Part shown: one piece after another, positions 1 through 11,756 of the stretch
How positions within the stretch are numbered: the stretch's first letter is position 1
Layout of the letters: every line of letters begins with the position of its first letter
Source: Liolophura sinensis
Taxonomy: Eukaryota > Mollusca > Polyplacophora > Chitonida > Chitonidae
Assembly (NCBI RefSeq): GCF_032854445.1
Contig: NC_088304.1
Coordinates: 3,782,001-3,846,000 of the forward strand
Reading direction: 5' to 3'
Length of the DNA: 64,000 nucleotides
Position numbers and translations under genes: made by a program
The notes under the pieces: generated by a model
The model's input: only the letters and a program-made list of their open reading frames with translations
Database searches by the model: none
What the model was told of the DNA's origin: nothing

Positions 1-1700
1 AAATGGTAATCAACATCACTGCATATTTTTCACCTAATTCTGCTTCAGCCATGGTGCTATATAGGGAACGTTTGTGATACTATTTAAGCATTTACATGAA
101 CAGTTAGAACAAAACTTTATAACTGAGGAAAACTGAAAAGGGGCCGTATATCACCCAGTTAGGTAGGCCTACATGCGTCAATTTGCCAGCTATCACACTG
201 TCGTCGCTGCTCTGCTTTGACTGTAGCCTTTTATACTTAATATACAGTGTACCTGACTGATATGTTAAACACAGACGCATAGTTGGGTGAACTTCAAAGA
301 TATACATGGACATGCAACTAAAGTTTTTATCTCTTATAATCTGAGAAAAACGTGTGTAAAATGATACATTTTAAACTATTGCATAAGTAATTCAAAAATC
401 GCAAACATTCTGAGTGAAAAGACTACTACTTAGACTGAGCCCATAAAGAATAAATGCATTTTTGGACAAATGTAACCAGACAGAAACCGTTTACGAGTTG
501 TATTGCTCTTTTGCATGTGTGGGTAAGTGAAGGGTGGAATGCACACCTCTCCATTGTCAAGAGTGCCTTTCAGCACAACAATCATTGTACATATATGTAC
601 TGAGGCCACAAAGTCCAGTTTCAAATTTCAAATCCAATATTGCTAACCTGTATCAAATTATTGCATTTACTTACAAGATTGATAGTTAACGCCACACTGA
701 AGAATTTCTCACTTATATGACTATGGTCAAGGTTCCCGATAATCCAGAGTAAACCGATGACAATAGGGATAGTGTCTCTTAAATTGCACCTTGTTTCAGG
801 ATTGAGTCTAATTCCCCTTACCCCGGGGCTAGGGGAGGTATATTGATCGAGCTGAATTAGCTCGCCAATGGATATATGAACAGTTGCAATCAAAGTGCAA
901 CTGAGTTACATATTTTATTGCCGACTACTTCATATTCTAACATGGTACACGGTTAGAATACTGATTTCAGTCAGTCACACAGAACATCCCTTGCGTCTTT
1001 CCTACACCATTGAAAGCTGCTGACTGATTTTCTGTACGATTCCGACGTATTTCCATACTTCATATGCTTTCTTAGTTCTGTGGTACTTGTGTTATACTGT
1101 GTTATACTGTGTTATACGTCGTTTTGGAAATTGGTCTTGGAATTGGTCATCCGGAACGCCCATCTTGGTTGATGGCTGGTATATATTCGACGCATAAATT
1201 CGACTGGTATCGGAGAAAACTCAGGAGGCAGTCAAACCAATGGGAGAAGGATTCTACTGCGGGATGTTCTTACCCACTGGGCTTTTGGGGAATATTTCTT
1301 TAGGCTTTAGTTGTATACTTCTTTGAGCTGGCGAATATTTATTTGGGCTTTTGAGGAGAATATTTATTTATTTGATGGGGTTTTTATACTGAGGAATATT
1401 TCAATTATTCACTTAATCACACACACATAGGTCAGTTATACCACAAATATTTCCTCCCAAACACGTTTATACATGCAACAGAGTTTACCATGTTTGCTTA
1501 TCAATGGTATTTGCTTAACAAACAGTTTTGAAGGAAATTTACATTCACTTTCAGTTTAGATCTGATCTGATTTTGTTCTGTTGCTTAAATTTACATTCCA
1601 TCTTGCAGAAAGCACAAAAGATTGTGGACTACAAAAGTAGCCAAAAGCAACCACAGAACAACGAATAATCCAGAGAAAGCAAACAATTTCAAGGGAAGCC
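1..1700. other. intergenic, no gene recognised
   Basis: Only short ORFs without family resemblance are present. Nothing supports a gene here. A small match to the SINE core may exist near 699-725 (TCTCACTTATATGA) but is too short to call. Confidence 0.4.
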
Positions 1701-1729
1701 ACGAATAACAACGCTTGGAGTAATTCGCC

Positions 1730-2185
1730 GTGACTTCCACGACGTTCAAATTCCAGCCCCCAGTAGGCCTAGAGCCATCGATTTACGTGGGAAGAACATC
1801 GTTTCGAGAATTTCTGGGATTCACCATGAATTCAAACTTGAGGAAATTCGATGGCACAGGTGAGCCAACAGCTGTGTCCTGGCTCCAAATGCTCGAGAAC
1901 TCCGCTAAGTGTGCTAATTTAGACTCATCTTCTGCCAATCGCCTTTTTGTGATGCATTTAGATGGCGAAGCCAAGATTTGGTACAACAGGCTACCTTCCT
2001 ACATTAAAAAGGACCACCAGGCTTTGCGCTCTGCTTTCTTGGAACAGTTTAAGCTGCCAGACATTGAATTCAGCATCTCTGAGGTTTTAGGTGACACCAG
2101 TACACAAGGCTATTCTGTGCTGGATATAGAATCTGGTTGCACTCCAATGGATCCGGTAGCAGCGGTAACAAAATCTCCACATTGA
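1730..2185 (+). pseudogene. gag-like retroelement fragment
   Basis: An open frame runs to a stop at 2,185; its first ATG is at 1,826, and upstream in-frame codons back to 1,730 are open with only a GTG at the start. Residues after the ATG resemble the capsid-like retrotransposon gag domain: LRKFDGTGEP, then AVSWLQMLEN, NRLFVMHLDGEAKIWYNRLP and LRSAFLEQF. This order (substrate strip, W-x-L helix, L-x-G-x-A-x-x-W-Y, then F-x-x-x-F) is typical of Ty3-type gag. About 40 residues later the frame ends, with no zinc knuckle, protease or reverse transcriptase following. I see no flanking LTRs. It is most likely a truncated relic; a small gag-derived host gene is possible but unsupported. Confidence 0.55.
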
Positions 2186-2189
2186 ATTA

Positions 2190-3955
2190 GCGAAGATCTT
2201 TTCTGTGTATAAAGCAAATCATGTTATATAACGGTACCTTGTCGTTTATGATATTTCTAGCGTCTGCTATTACATATCATGTAATCATGTTTCCTTCCTA
2301 CACCTAACTTCTACAGATCAAATATTTTATAATTGAAATGGGAGATGAATATTTGCTTATAGTTGGTTTACACGGTGGAAGCGAATGAAAATGGCACAGC
2401 AGTATTTATTTCACATGGAAGTATGAATGACATGATTGATGAATTGATTGGTCGGTAGGTTGGTTGGTTGAAGAATATCTCACTTATATGATGGAATCAT
2501 CTTCATGAGTGTGGGGAACCGGAGTGTCCGGCATTTTTGCACGCCTGAAATGAACTTTTAGACATATGACGAACACACCCAGCTCAACGTGTGGTGGAAG
2601 ACAGATCCCCAACAAACTCCTTGCACTTACATTACCCCCACCAGAACAGTCAGACGAGCGCCGTTAATCTCTTGTACCCATGCACCAAAGCCCAGGAACA
2701 TTGGAGGGGTGGAGGTGGTGTGGGAGATCTCGAAGATCCCCTGTCGGAGGTTCGGACTAAACTTTGGTTATACCGCAAGAATAACAACGCCAAGGAAGAA
2801 AGACAAGTTCTATTGTAGAAAAAGGCCATATGATCACATGTTATACATTTCACCTTCGCTGGTCACTAAACACTGTGTAGCTTGCCGGTCTTAAAGGAGA
2901 AGATCAATCAAATACCACTGAAAAGAGTACGTATTTCCTCGCAGGTGCATGCCATAAAAAATTCTATTATGTACCTCAAGATAAATTATAAATAAAGTCA
3001 GCGCCAACATCCGCTGTGGGCGATTCCACGTTGCCTAAGAACTAGTCCTGAAGTCTTCTATATTACGAGGAGAATTGCCGCCGGAAACCGCCGAAGTGCA
3101 GTTCGTACATTTCCGGTAGAACTCTTCTTCCCTGAAGGTAGCCCACAGTACAGTTCCTTTTCCGCTTGATCGGAAAACCTGAATGTTGGACGTAGGTTCC
3201 GAGTTTACACGAACAAGCCGGCAGTTTCAGTGACTCTCACTGGCTGAGAGGCAACACACCCCCTGCATAAATTAAAGGGTGTTATAGACAGAGGACGCGA
3301 TGGATTCAGCGATTTATGCCAGCTTTGCCGTTTTCAGGCTTTACGTGTATGGCGAGGAAAGATCGCAAAATTATGCAGCAGGCACCACCAGATAGAAAAA
3401 ACATGTGCTCTTTTCAGCCTATAGTGTCATGTTTTTAAGTTTTCTTCTCCTTGAACACCGATGTATTCATATAGTGCTCCCTTATCGGAGTGCCATGCCG
3501 AGGACACCAGACACGACACTCAACGAAGTCAAAGTATACCGACACCTGACCATCCAGGCGCCGACAGATTTAACTCGAGTTTCTCGTAGAAACGCTGCCA
3601 TGTCTCGGCAAGGGCAATGCGATGATGGCAATGGAAAACTGCAAGTTTTATGAAGATTTATCTTTCTGTAGAACCGGATAATACGGAAATGCGCTGATGG
3701 AGGTGTGACAATTGTAACTTAAGACGATTAAGATTTAGCGTAAGAAGTTAGGCCTTCACTCTAAGTTGCTTAAATTTGACAATTAGTATAATTCTCTTAC
3801 AAACAAAGATGGACAGGGTATAGAGCATTTCGGCACTGCGTCACAATTGTATCTAATTGCGCTTAACCCGGGCATTGGAGCAATATATTCGTCGTGTTGA
3901 ATTAGATCGCATTAGACTGGATATGAACTGTTGCAATCAAAGCGCAAGTGAGATT
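2190..3955. other. intergenic, no gene recognised
   Basis: There are short overlapping ORFs on both strands (2,589-2,894; 3,405-3,653) but no recognisable protein. A fragment resembling the SINE core (AAGAATATCTCACTTATATG) occurs near 2,470. Otherwise nothing can be named. Confidence 0.4.
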
Positions 3956-3960
3956 TATTC

Positions 3961-4186
3961 TGATTAGCGACATCTTGTAAACTGCATGTAGCACGGTAGG
4001 CCTACTGATTACCGACATCTTGTAAACTGCATGTAGCACGGTAGGCCTACTGATTACCGACATCTTGTAAACTGCATGTAGCACGGTAGGCCTACTGATT
4101 ACCGACATCTTGTAAACTGCATGTAGCACGGTAGGCCTACTGATTACCGACATCTTGTAAACTGCATGTAGCACGGTAGGCCTACA
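3961..4186. repeat. tandem array, 45 bp x 5
   Basis: Five nearly identical copies of a 45 bp unit containing GACATCTTGTAAACTGCATG and GCACGGTAGGCCTAC. Because 45 is divisible by three, the - strand stays open and gives a 15-residue periodic ORF. I treat that ORF as a by-product of the array. Confidence 0.95.
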
Positions 4187-4365
4187 CGATTTACACACTG
4201 ACGTCATTCATTCCCCACAAACAATCCTTATGTCTCGCCATCGTTAAATGTTTCTCTTTGCATGAATTCGTCCTAATTTTGTGTTAAGCCTTGTTTTGGG
4301 AATTGATCTTGCGATTATTGACCCGGGAATTTCATTATTTCATGGGTTTGTTATATGAATGTCTG

Positions 4366-4750
4366 ATTTGATGCCTAAATTTACATACTTGGATCCATTT
4401 ACCACAGAAGATCTCGAGTCAGTGCACTGATTTGATACCTAAATTTACATACTTGGATCCATTTACCACAGAAGATCTCAAGTCTGTGCACTGATTTGAT
4501 ACCTAAATTTACATACTTGGATCCATTTACCACAGAAGATCTCGAGTCTGTGCACTGATTTGATACCTAAATTTACATACTTGGATCCATTTACCACAGA
4601 AGATCTCGAGTCAGTGCACTGATTTGATACCTAAATTTACATACTTGGATCCATTTACCACAGAAGATCTCGAATCTGTGCACTGATTTGATACCTGAAT
4701 TTACATACTTGGATCCATTTACCACAGAAGATCTCGAGTCTGAGCACATC
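4366..4750. repeat. tandem array, 64 bp x 6
   Basis: Six copies of a 64 bp unit containing CCTAAATTTACATACTTGGA and ACCACAGAAGATCTCGAGTC, with few substitutions. There is no evident link to an exon. Confidence 0.95.
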
Positions 4751-4820
4751 TGTAAATGCCGGGAAATGACTTGTAGAAAGATGTGAACTATACCTGGATC
4801 ATAAGTGCCATTCTGCGGTT

Positions 4821-4978
4821 GGCACATGTACGTACGAATGGCACATGTACGTACGAATGGCACATGCATGTACGAATGGCATATGTATGTACGAATGGCA
4901 CATGTACGTACGAATGGCATATGTATGTACGAATGGCACATGTATGTACGAATGGCACATGTATGTACGAATGGCACG
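4821..4978. repeat. tandem array, 19 bp x 8, partly palindromic
   Basis: Eight copies of GGCACATGTACGTACGAAT with variants such as ATATGTATGTACG. The unit holds the self-complementary words ACATGT and GTACGTAC, so both strands and several frames are open. The ORFs seen here are artefacts of this. Confidence 0.95.
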
Positions 4979-5354
4979 TTTATTGCCTTTTCCTTCTTTT
5001 TCAGTAGGATTGTTGCGTGAATGGCAGTTGTTTTTACTGCAGTTTGTCTTTCAAGGGGCTTTGCAAATAAGCATGACTATTGCTCCAGTCGTGATTAAGA
5101 TGTGCATGCATGTAAACTGGGAGTATCTCTCCCCAATAATGGAGTGCATATTTTCATACGTCCCTAAATTCCTTTCACGCCGTGCTTAATTACCATAATG
5201 TCATCTTAAAGGGAGTTAAAATGGAGAGAGTGTTTCACGCTTTTCCGCACGGAGCCCATCAAGACTAAAGCTTGGTGACGATGGAAAAGCTAAATGTCCG
5301 AATAAATCAGTTCGCCTTGATGAGTACGCCTCATTAATATTCGTTTAGTCCGTG

Positions 5355-5927
5355 TCACTTAGAACCTAGTTTTTCGAAAGTGTCGGAGAGAAAAATCCCA
5401 GTATCACCAGAAACACGAGGGCTGGAATAGGAACTAAATTGAGAGCCGGTCCTCTGAGACGCATCACGGGCGTTAAAAAGTCCCTCCGCCTTCTTCACGA
5501 TACGCGGAGGTGTCGGGAAAAGGAGTGAGAAGGCTGCCCTAGCTCGGAAGTTGTCGGATGCCAAGCGCCGCGAAGCCGTCAAACTGTTTTCCATTATAAC
5601 TTCCACCCGGTAATTTGGCCGGCTGAATTTCGGGGTGTCTACCCAAAGAGGTGTCAACAGCGGGCCTACTCGGACTTTATATTCGTCACTGAGGCGTTGT
5701 TCCAAAACCTCTGGGGAGAATTCAGTTTTTGCCGCGTGCTGTAATGGCGCCGGTACTGCTGTGAAATCATATGGTATGTGGGCATGGTGGTGTTGGGCAG
5801 AAATCTGGCCAAACTTGCGAAAGGGTGGAGGCCATGCAAGGCCCTGAGGGTCCCGAATACAATCAGGGGCCGACACCTTACCATCAGTTATGAATATTAA
5901 TGAAGTGATCAACACCTCCGACGTGCA
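5355..5927 (-). CDS. uncharacterised protein, probable terminal exon
   Basis: An open - strand stretch of about 190 codons, ending in LGSK and TGA at 5,355-5,357. It has no ATG near its left boundary. It could begin after a splice acceptor (GGCGTATTAG) with first base 5,927, reading CTSEVLITSLIF, so I regard it as a last exon of a gene whose earlier exons lie at higher coordinates. Composition is protein-like: PDCIRDPQGLAWPPPFRKFG near the start, AAKTEFSPEVLEQRLSDEYK in the middle, SLLFPTPPRIVKKAEGLFNA near the end. I see no transmembrane segment or repeat and do not recognise the family. It is much longer than expected by chance and not made of repeats. The upstream exons were not found. Confidence 0.5.
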   Translation of the reverse strand, partial: CTSEVLITSLIFITDGKVSAPDCIRDPQGLAWPPPFRKFGQISAQHHHAHIPYDFTAVPAPLQHAAKTEFSPEVLEQRLSDEYKVRVGPLLTPLWVDTPKFSRPNYRVEVIMENSLTASRRLASDNFRARAAFSLLFPTPPRIVKKAEGLFNARDASQRTGSQFSSYSSPRVSGDTGIFLSDTFEKLGSK

Positions 5928-5929
5928 CT

Positions 5930-8400
5930 AATACGCCAACTGAGAGTTCCTAACGCCTGGGCTTCACAACGAATTGTCTTCCTGTCTCTTTAGCAAAGCA
6001 TTTCCGGCATACTTCCCTTCCTTGTTTGGAGACAAATTGGCTGCATGTGGAGAAATATAAAGCTGCCTATGTCATGCAGAGGATGTTTTAGGCGTAAACA
6101 AGACAGTACAGTGTTGTGATATCCAGATTTCTTTTTTGTTTTTTTGTCGCTGTTTCTTACTAAACCGTTTACGATAAACCATTATACGTCTTTAAATGTT
6201 CAAAGGCTGTTCATTTCTGTATGAAAGAGAAACAACAAACGAGAAGTACGTCGTAATTTATATCTGAATTGTTTTTCCACTCAATGGCCATAACCCAGAT
6301 AAATTCATAGACAAGAGCGTTTTCTACAATTATGGCGACTGCTTGGGAGGGGTTGGGATAGTCTGAAATGAATGTTGAAGTCTCAGAAGTTTCTGAATAT
6401 TGACGAAGTCAGATGCCAATGTGGCCAGGAATATCATGAATGAAAAGTCCAGACAACGGAACTTCAAAATGATTTACACAGGCTGTCGTTTACCTCATCA
6501 CAATAGAGAGAAATTCTGAGATTTCTTTTGTTTGTCAATTAGCCCCGGGTTCGCCACGCCTATAACGGTATTATTTCAGTCGTTTCACTAAAACGTGCAG
6601 GACGACGTCAATGCCATCACGTGATGCTGTCTGGATGAAATTACAGCCATCACAAAATACATCTCCAGTCCCGTGTGAGCGAGCCTGTAGTCATTTGAAA
6701 ATCTATGTGGCTTGATCTTAAGCCCTGGCAAACCGAGTCAAACACTGGTCTAAGTTTTCAAATCAATTTTCAGATCACCAATTAGCAAAATCCTTGTTCA
6801 AAGTCAAATTACCAAAGACCAACTTTAATAAACTAACTACTATCGCAAACTCTCAAAATATAGATAAATCATTTAATTAGGGGCTTGCTTAGCTGGCTTG
6901 AAAAAAAAGCAGTCGACAATTTTATGCCGTAACAGAAGAGGTCGAAGGAGATTAGGTATAGCTGACCACAGTGATGGCGGGCAAGCATAACTTAAATAGA
7001 ATAACGTTTAAACGTTTTAACGTTTTCAAACTAGTACAATTTAAGCTCGAATCTGATGATCGTGCCATTGGTCGTGACCCGGCGTACGTGTATACATTCG
7101 TTAACCAATGACAACTGTTAATAAGGTGCATATCCAACTGAATAAGTTGGCAATATGCACAAGCGATCAGTAGTCAGTTATCAACGAAGTCAATAACTTC
7201 AGAATTCCACATTAGAATTTGTTTTCAACTTATTTCACATACAATTACATTTATGTCGCAGAAAACACTAAAATATATCCTTAGCGCAAAATGTTGAAGA
7301 CTTACACGTCACTGAGCAAATGGCAAAGACTGGAAGAAATGGACATTGGAGAAAATGAATACAGTTTTCAGGCAATATAGAGCTGTAAGAACTCTTTACA
7401 AGTTCAAAGCAGTAATGAATGTGTATACGGAATAGGTACGTTTAGAGCGTTTTTCTTGAAACTGTTCTTACAGCACTCTACAGTTTTGAGATGAGACGCG
7501 TAATACTTTTAATCTATGCACATGTGTCAGCATGTGTTAGGGTAGAAGACTTAAGAAAGCCTCGAAGGTTCACGGAAAATGTTAAGAATGCGTGACTACC
7601 TGATTCCGCGACAGTTGGCTCTGATTGCAAAGGGTAAACAACTGGCGCCCTCTGGTGGGATAATGACACCTTTTAAATTCAAATAAAGGGACAGTAATCC
7701 TCAGAGATTATGCATTTTCACGACTCCGGGATGCTTTTACAGGCTTTTAGCCTTAATTGACTTAAGAGCATATTGACTTTCATTTCGTTTGGAGATCTAA
7801 CATTCGTTCGCTATGACACAGCTCGCTGAAAAGCGACAAATACAGCCCGAGAAGTGAAATATCATTTTCTTTAATTTTCATCCTAAGAGGCAAATCTAAG
7901 GTTGACACCATTTACTGCAGACGGATAAGTGATGTTTGGTCATAAAACCAGTGAAGTGCTCCAAAGTTAATATTACCACCGCCAACTTTTTTTTTTTTTG
8001 CTTCCAAACCCTTAAGATTCTCACTGTATGCACGTACTGATTAAAACCAACACTCTTATAATCAGAACAGCAATAAATATAGTCTTCTACCATGATGTAT
8101 TTGCCGAACGGACTCACCAAACTTCACCAAAAGTCTTACTTTTAGTAAAAGTGGCAAAGTTGATTCGACATGTACACCATTCCAGAAGGCTGGATTTATC
8201 ATTTGCTTTGCTTCATTTGTCACAAGAATGACTGTCAATATTCAATACAGCCCTCTCATATTTACAAGTTTATAATCAAAACTCCAGCGTAAATAAAAAA
8301 AAACATATACTTGTATGTTTTTATTCAAACAGCCCGTATATAGGCCTAGAGCTACTGATACAGTTTATGGGTAAAATGACCCTGAGAGCTTTAAATAGCT
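5930..8400. other. intergenic, nothing recognised
   Basis: AT-rich sequence with only short ORFs. If the exon at 5,355-5,927 is real, its upstream exons may be here, but none could be identified. Confidence 0.35.
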
Positions 8401-8410
8401 GGATGCATTC

Positions 8411-8570
8411 TGTTTATTTATTTATTTGGTCGGTGTTTTACGCCGTACTCAAGAATATTTCATTTATACGACGGCGGCCAGCATTATGGTGGGAAGAAAA
8501 CGGGCAGCGCCCGGGGGAACCATCGACCATCCGCAGGTTGCTGACAGACCTTCCCACTTACGGCCGGAGA
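8411..8570 (-). mobile_element. tRNA-headed SINE family, head-truncated copy
   Basis: The TTTA-repeat tail lies on the left, then GGTGTTTTACGCCGTACTCA, AGAATATTTCATTTATACGA, CGGCGGCCAGCATTATGGTG and a final CTTCCCACTTACGGCCGGAG. This is the reverse complement of the more complete element at 43,706-44,068. The tRNA-like head is missing, which fits 5' truncation during reverse transcription. Confidence 0.8.
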
Positions 8571-8699
8571 TAAAAACATTGAAATACAATAAAATGTTCT
8601 TGAAGTTTTCACTTGAATTCGTCTGTAAATTTGCACGCATTAACGAGTTATTGTGTGTCTCAACTTTATAAGGTAACATCAAGGTAATCCTATAGTGTG

Positions 8700-9600
8700 T
8701 GGAAGAGTTTTAAATCTTATATAAAATATAAAACAAATATATAAAAAGTCATTTCAAACGCTCCAGCTAAAATATTAAAATGACATGACAACCTCTGGGT
8801 CAACTTTGAAAACGTTTGATTAATCATCGGATTAGCCCTATATCAATTACTGATGTTACCAGCGATAACGAAAACTGGGTGATCAGTCAATCCGTCAGAA
8901 TTAGACAAACAGTGGTGGTATCAGTAGTTCTCCCGGGCGTCTGCCTGCATGTGAAAACCGGATAAGGTAAAAGATATGGATATTTGACAAACACAAGAGG
9001 CTCTGGACACAACACCTGTCGTGTGAATAAGACACTTGACCTCCAGACAGCCCTTCACTGACTTGCCCCTCACGTTACATGTCAGTTTCCTATGAATTCA
9101 AATTTGAATTTTAAAGTTGAACAAATATATCATTGAAAACATTAACGATGAAAGGACATCAAATAGATTGCAAAAATGTTAAGATCGCTTTAGATAGCCA
9201 TATTAAATATGAATTACTTTCTCTGTTTCTAAGTTAATCACACGCAATGTCAAGTTGCTATGAATTCAAATCTGAATTTCATTGCGGATCAAATATATCA
9301 CTGAGAACATTGACGATAAAATGGCATCAAAGAGACTGAATATCGCTTAACTTGGACCGGAATCCTTTTACAATTTATTTGATTTTCGTTTAACGATATA
9401 CTTCGGAAGTTCCATTGATAAGATGGCGGCGAGTGTATAAGTGGAAGAAACCGGGGTACCTAGAAAGAAGTAAAGACCGTTGACAAGTTACTAACGAACT
9501 TTTTCACATATGATGTACAAATTTTCGACTGTGCACACACGTGCATGCGTCGTCGATAGCTTATTGTCACCAAGGCAGTAAAACTGTCGCGGGGTGGGGT
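8700..9600. other. intergenic; one YY1-type motif
   Basis: No gene was recognised. At 9,420-9,430 there is AAGATGGCGGC, the consensus YY1 site often found just downstream of animal transcription starts. No coding exon was found beside it. Confidence 0.3.
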
Positions 9601-9607
9601 GGGTGGG

Positions 9608-9610
9608 TAT

Positions 9611-9641
<31 letters not shown>
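9608..9641. repeat. (GT)n followed by a G run
   Basis: About eight GT dinucleotides run directly into some 17 consecutive G, a low-complexity tract prone to slippage and to sequencing error. Confidence 0.9.
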
Positions 9642-10092
9642 TGTTAATCTATAATTCTCATATGCATACAAGTACAGTATTATGATACTATAATATTGTA
9701 TGATACTTTTCGGACTTTGACGGATGGGCCAGGTATATTGACCTTCTGAGGGTGCCTTTTGGGCTCAAACGGAACAAAAAAGACACAAAATGAAGTAGAC
9801 CTCAGTTCAAAGACTACTAAAATCTGTATTTGAAAATATTTCTACTTATTTTCTCTGGTGGAGTGGGGGATATATATGTATAAACACATATATATGTGGG
9901 GGGGGGGCAGATTTTTTTCTACCAACTAGATGCAGTAGCGTGTTTGGACTGCAAAGGGTCGCTTCAATGACCATGTTGATGATAAATGTCGATAGTAGAC
10001 TGTATTTCATTCAGTAAAAAAAAAGATACGGATTTTAATGGCCTTTCAACGGATACTTTTGTCATTTTTATCTTCCTTTAAATAGGCCTGCA

Positions 10093-10717
10093 TGTATATA
10101 TCGGGTGGGGGCATAAAAAATGGGCCGTACTTTGATGCCGCATTGCACCATTATCCTTTGTTCAAACCCTTTCACACGACAAATGACATGATTTTGTTAA
10201 CACACTGACCAATTTTCAAGGTCATAACTTGAGTAGTCTGTACACAGAGTTAAAATGAAAACATAGCCTCAAAAACGCACGTTCCGGTGACCGCCATAGC
10301 GTCACCTGTAAGATGTCATGAGTAGAGCGTGTGCTGAACATTTGTGAAACGCGTCAATCAAGTGTTGTCTGGAAAAAATGTCTGGCTCAAGGTGTCAGAG
10401 AAACCCTTCTGCCAGATAGGCAAAAGTTTGCTGAATAAAGATGGTTTTCTCTGCGGCGGACAAGGAATTGATCACCTTTTCAAGTAAAACAAAGGTAGAA
10501 CATCATTTTGCAATGTTCGGAACATGAGTATTTGACTCTACCTTTATTTAGGTCCCATGAACAGAAATCTTAAAGGATGAAATTGAAATTTGGCCTGTAT
10601 ACTGAGGAAATAATGGCTTTTGAGTGTGTAAATTTTTAGAAGCTGCCGTAAGAGGGTTTTGGAGATATTGAGTGTCAAAGTACGGCCCATTTTTTTATGC
10701 CCACCCGATATATAGCG
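10093..10717. mobile_element. MITE-like element with terminal inverted repeats
   Basis: The left end reads TATATATCGGGTGGG, GGCATAAAAAATGGGCCGTA and CTTTGA. The right end, at about 10,675-10,717, is the reverse complement (TCAAAGTACGGCCCAT, then TTTTTTATGCCCACCCGATA, TATA). The inverted repeats are about 40 bp with small indels and enclose roughly 540 bp without a coding frame. The ends start in TA-rich sequence, so a TA target is possible. No transposase is visible, so this would be non-autonomous. Confidence 0.6.
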
Positions 10718-10719
10718 TT

Positions 10720-11395
10720 GTCTGAAATCAGTTCTGCACAAAAGCCTATTTACATGTAGCTCCCTCTTCCTTAACTTAAGGAAGCCGAATGCGTCTGGAT
10801 CAATAGATTACTATAAGAGTGTTTCATGCAAAAACTAATCATCTGATCCAAAACGTGTTGTTTTAGAAGCCGTATATGTCATACAAAAGACGCCGTTCAC
10901 GCGGAAGCCGTGTTATGAAGGGAGTGTTAGATTTGACGTAATCCGAGCGCGAATCGATCGGCACTTCTCGGTTATTTCCGGGATGTGATGGACGTGGACA
11001 TGACTCTGAGCAACAAATCTCACTAAGGAATGTTTTTCTCGCCTGACTGTCTGTAGTCTTTATGCTTTTGATGTGAAGTTTTAAATTCTGTGTACAATTA
11101 ACACTGTAAAGTTCTTTGAGGTGGGCAAGTATAATACCACAAGGATGTTTAGGGCAGTGCATATATCCTTGTGAAATAGGCGTATAATCAGAAGAGACTA
11201 TAGCATGAAACGAAGCTTAAGCCGTAAACTTAGAATATCACGTCAAAATATTTTCATTAATCAACGTTTAAGACGAATTCGCAAAAATTGAAACTCTAGT
11301 CAACATTTCACTGTTATTATATGTTAAGACCATTCTTAATGGTTTTCTCTAATTTGTGATAGATTTTTTTTTATCTAGAATCTCCAATTTTAAGA
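10720..11395. other. intergenic, nothing recognised
   Basis: A 99-codon - strand ORF (10,863-11,162) has no recognisable motif or convincing splice context, and I do not call it. Confidence 0.35.
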
Positions 11396-11575
11396 ACATG
11401 AGTTTTATTTATTTATTTATTTATTTGATTGGTGTTTTACGCCGTACTCAAGAATATTTCACTTATACGACGGCGGCCAGCATTATGGTGGGTGGAAACC
11501 GGGCAGAGCCCGGGGTAAACCCACGACCATACGCAGGTTGCTGGCAGACTTTCCCACTTATGACATGAGTTTTAT
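11396..11575 (-). mobile_element. SINE copy with target-site duplication
   Basis: Same family as 8,411-8,570: TTTA-rich tail at left, then GATTGGTGTTTTACGCCGTA through TTTCCCACTTATG. It is flanked by a 13 bp direct repeat ACATGAGTTTTAT at 11,396-11,408 and 11,563-11,575, which is the expected target-site duplication. The tRNA-like head is absent, so the copy is 5'-truncated. Confidence 0.85.
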
Positions 11576-11679
11576 GTTTATTGTCTAAAGAAAAGCGCCG
11601 TTCATCATGATATGTTGGGTTTGTGTAATTCAACGGCAAACACTGGCATAAAGCATATGTCAGAGGAAAGGGCATTAAA

Positions 11680-11681
<2 letters not shown>

Positions 11682-11753
<72 letters not shown>
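11682..11753. repeat. (AT)n microsatellite
   Basis: About 36 AT dinucleotides. ORFs reading Tyr-Ile repeats here are artefacts. Confidence 0.97.

Positions 11754-11756
<3 letters not shown>

Noticed and set aside
5635-5884. ORFs on + and in another - frame inside 5,355-5,927
   Set aside because: They are shadows of the longer - strand frame and have no support of their own.
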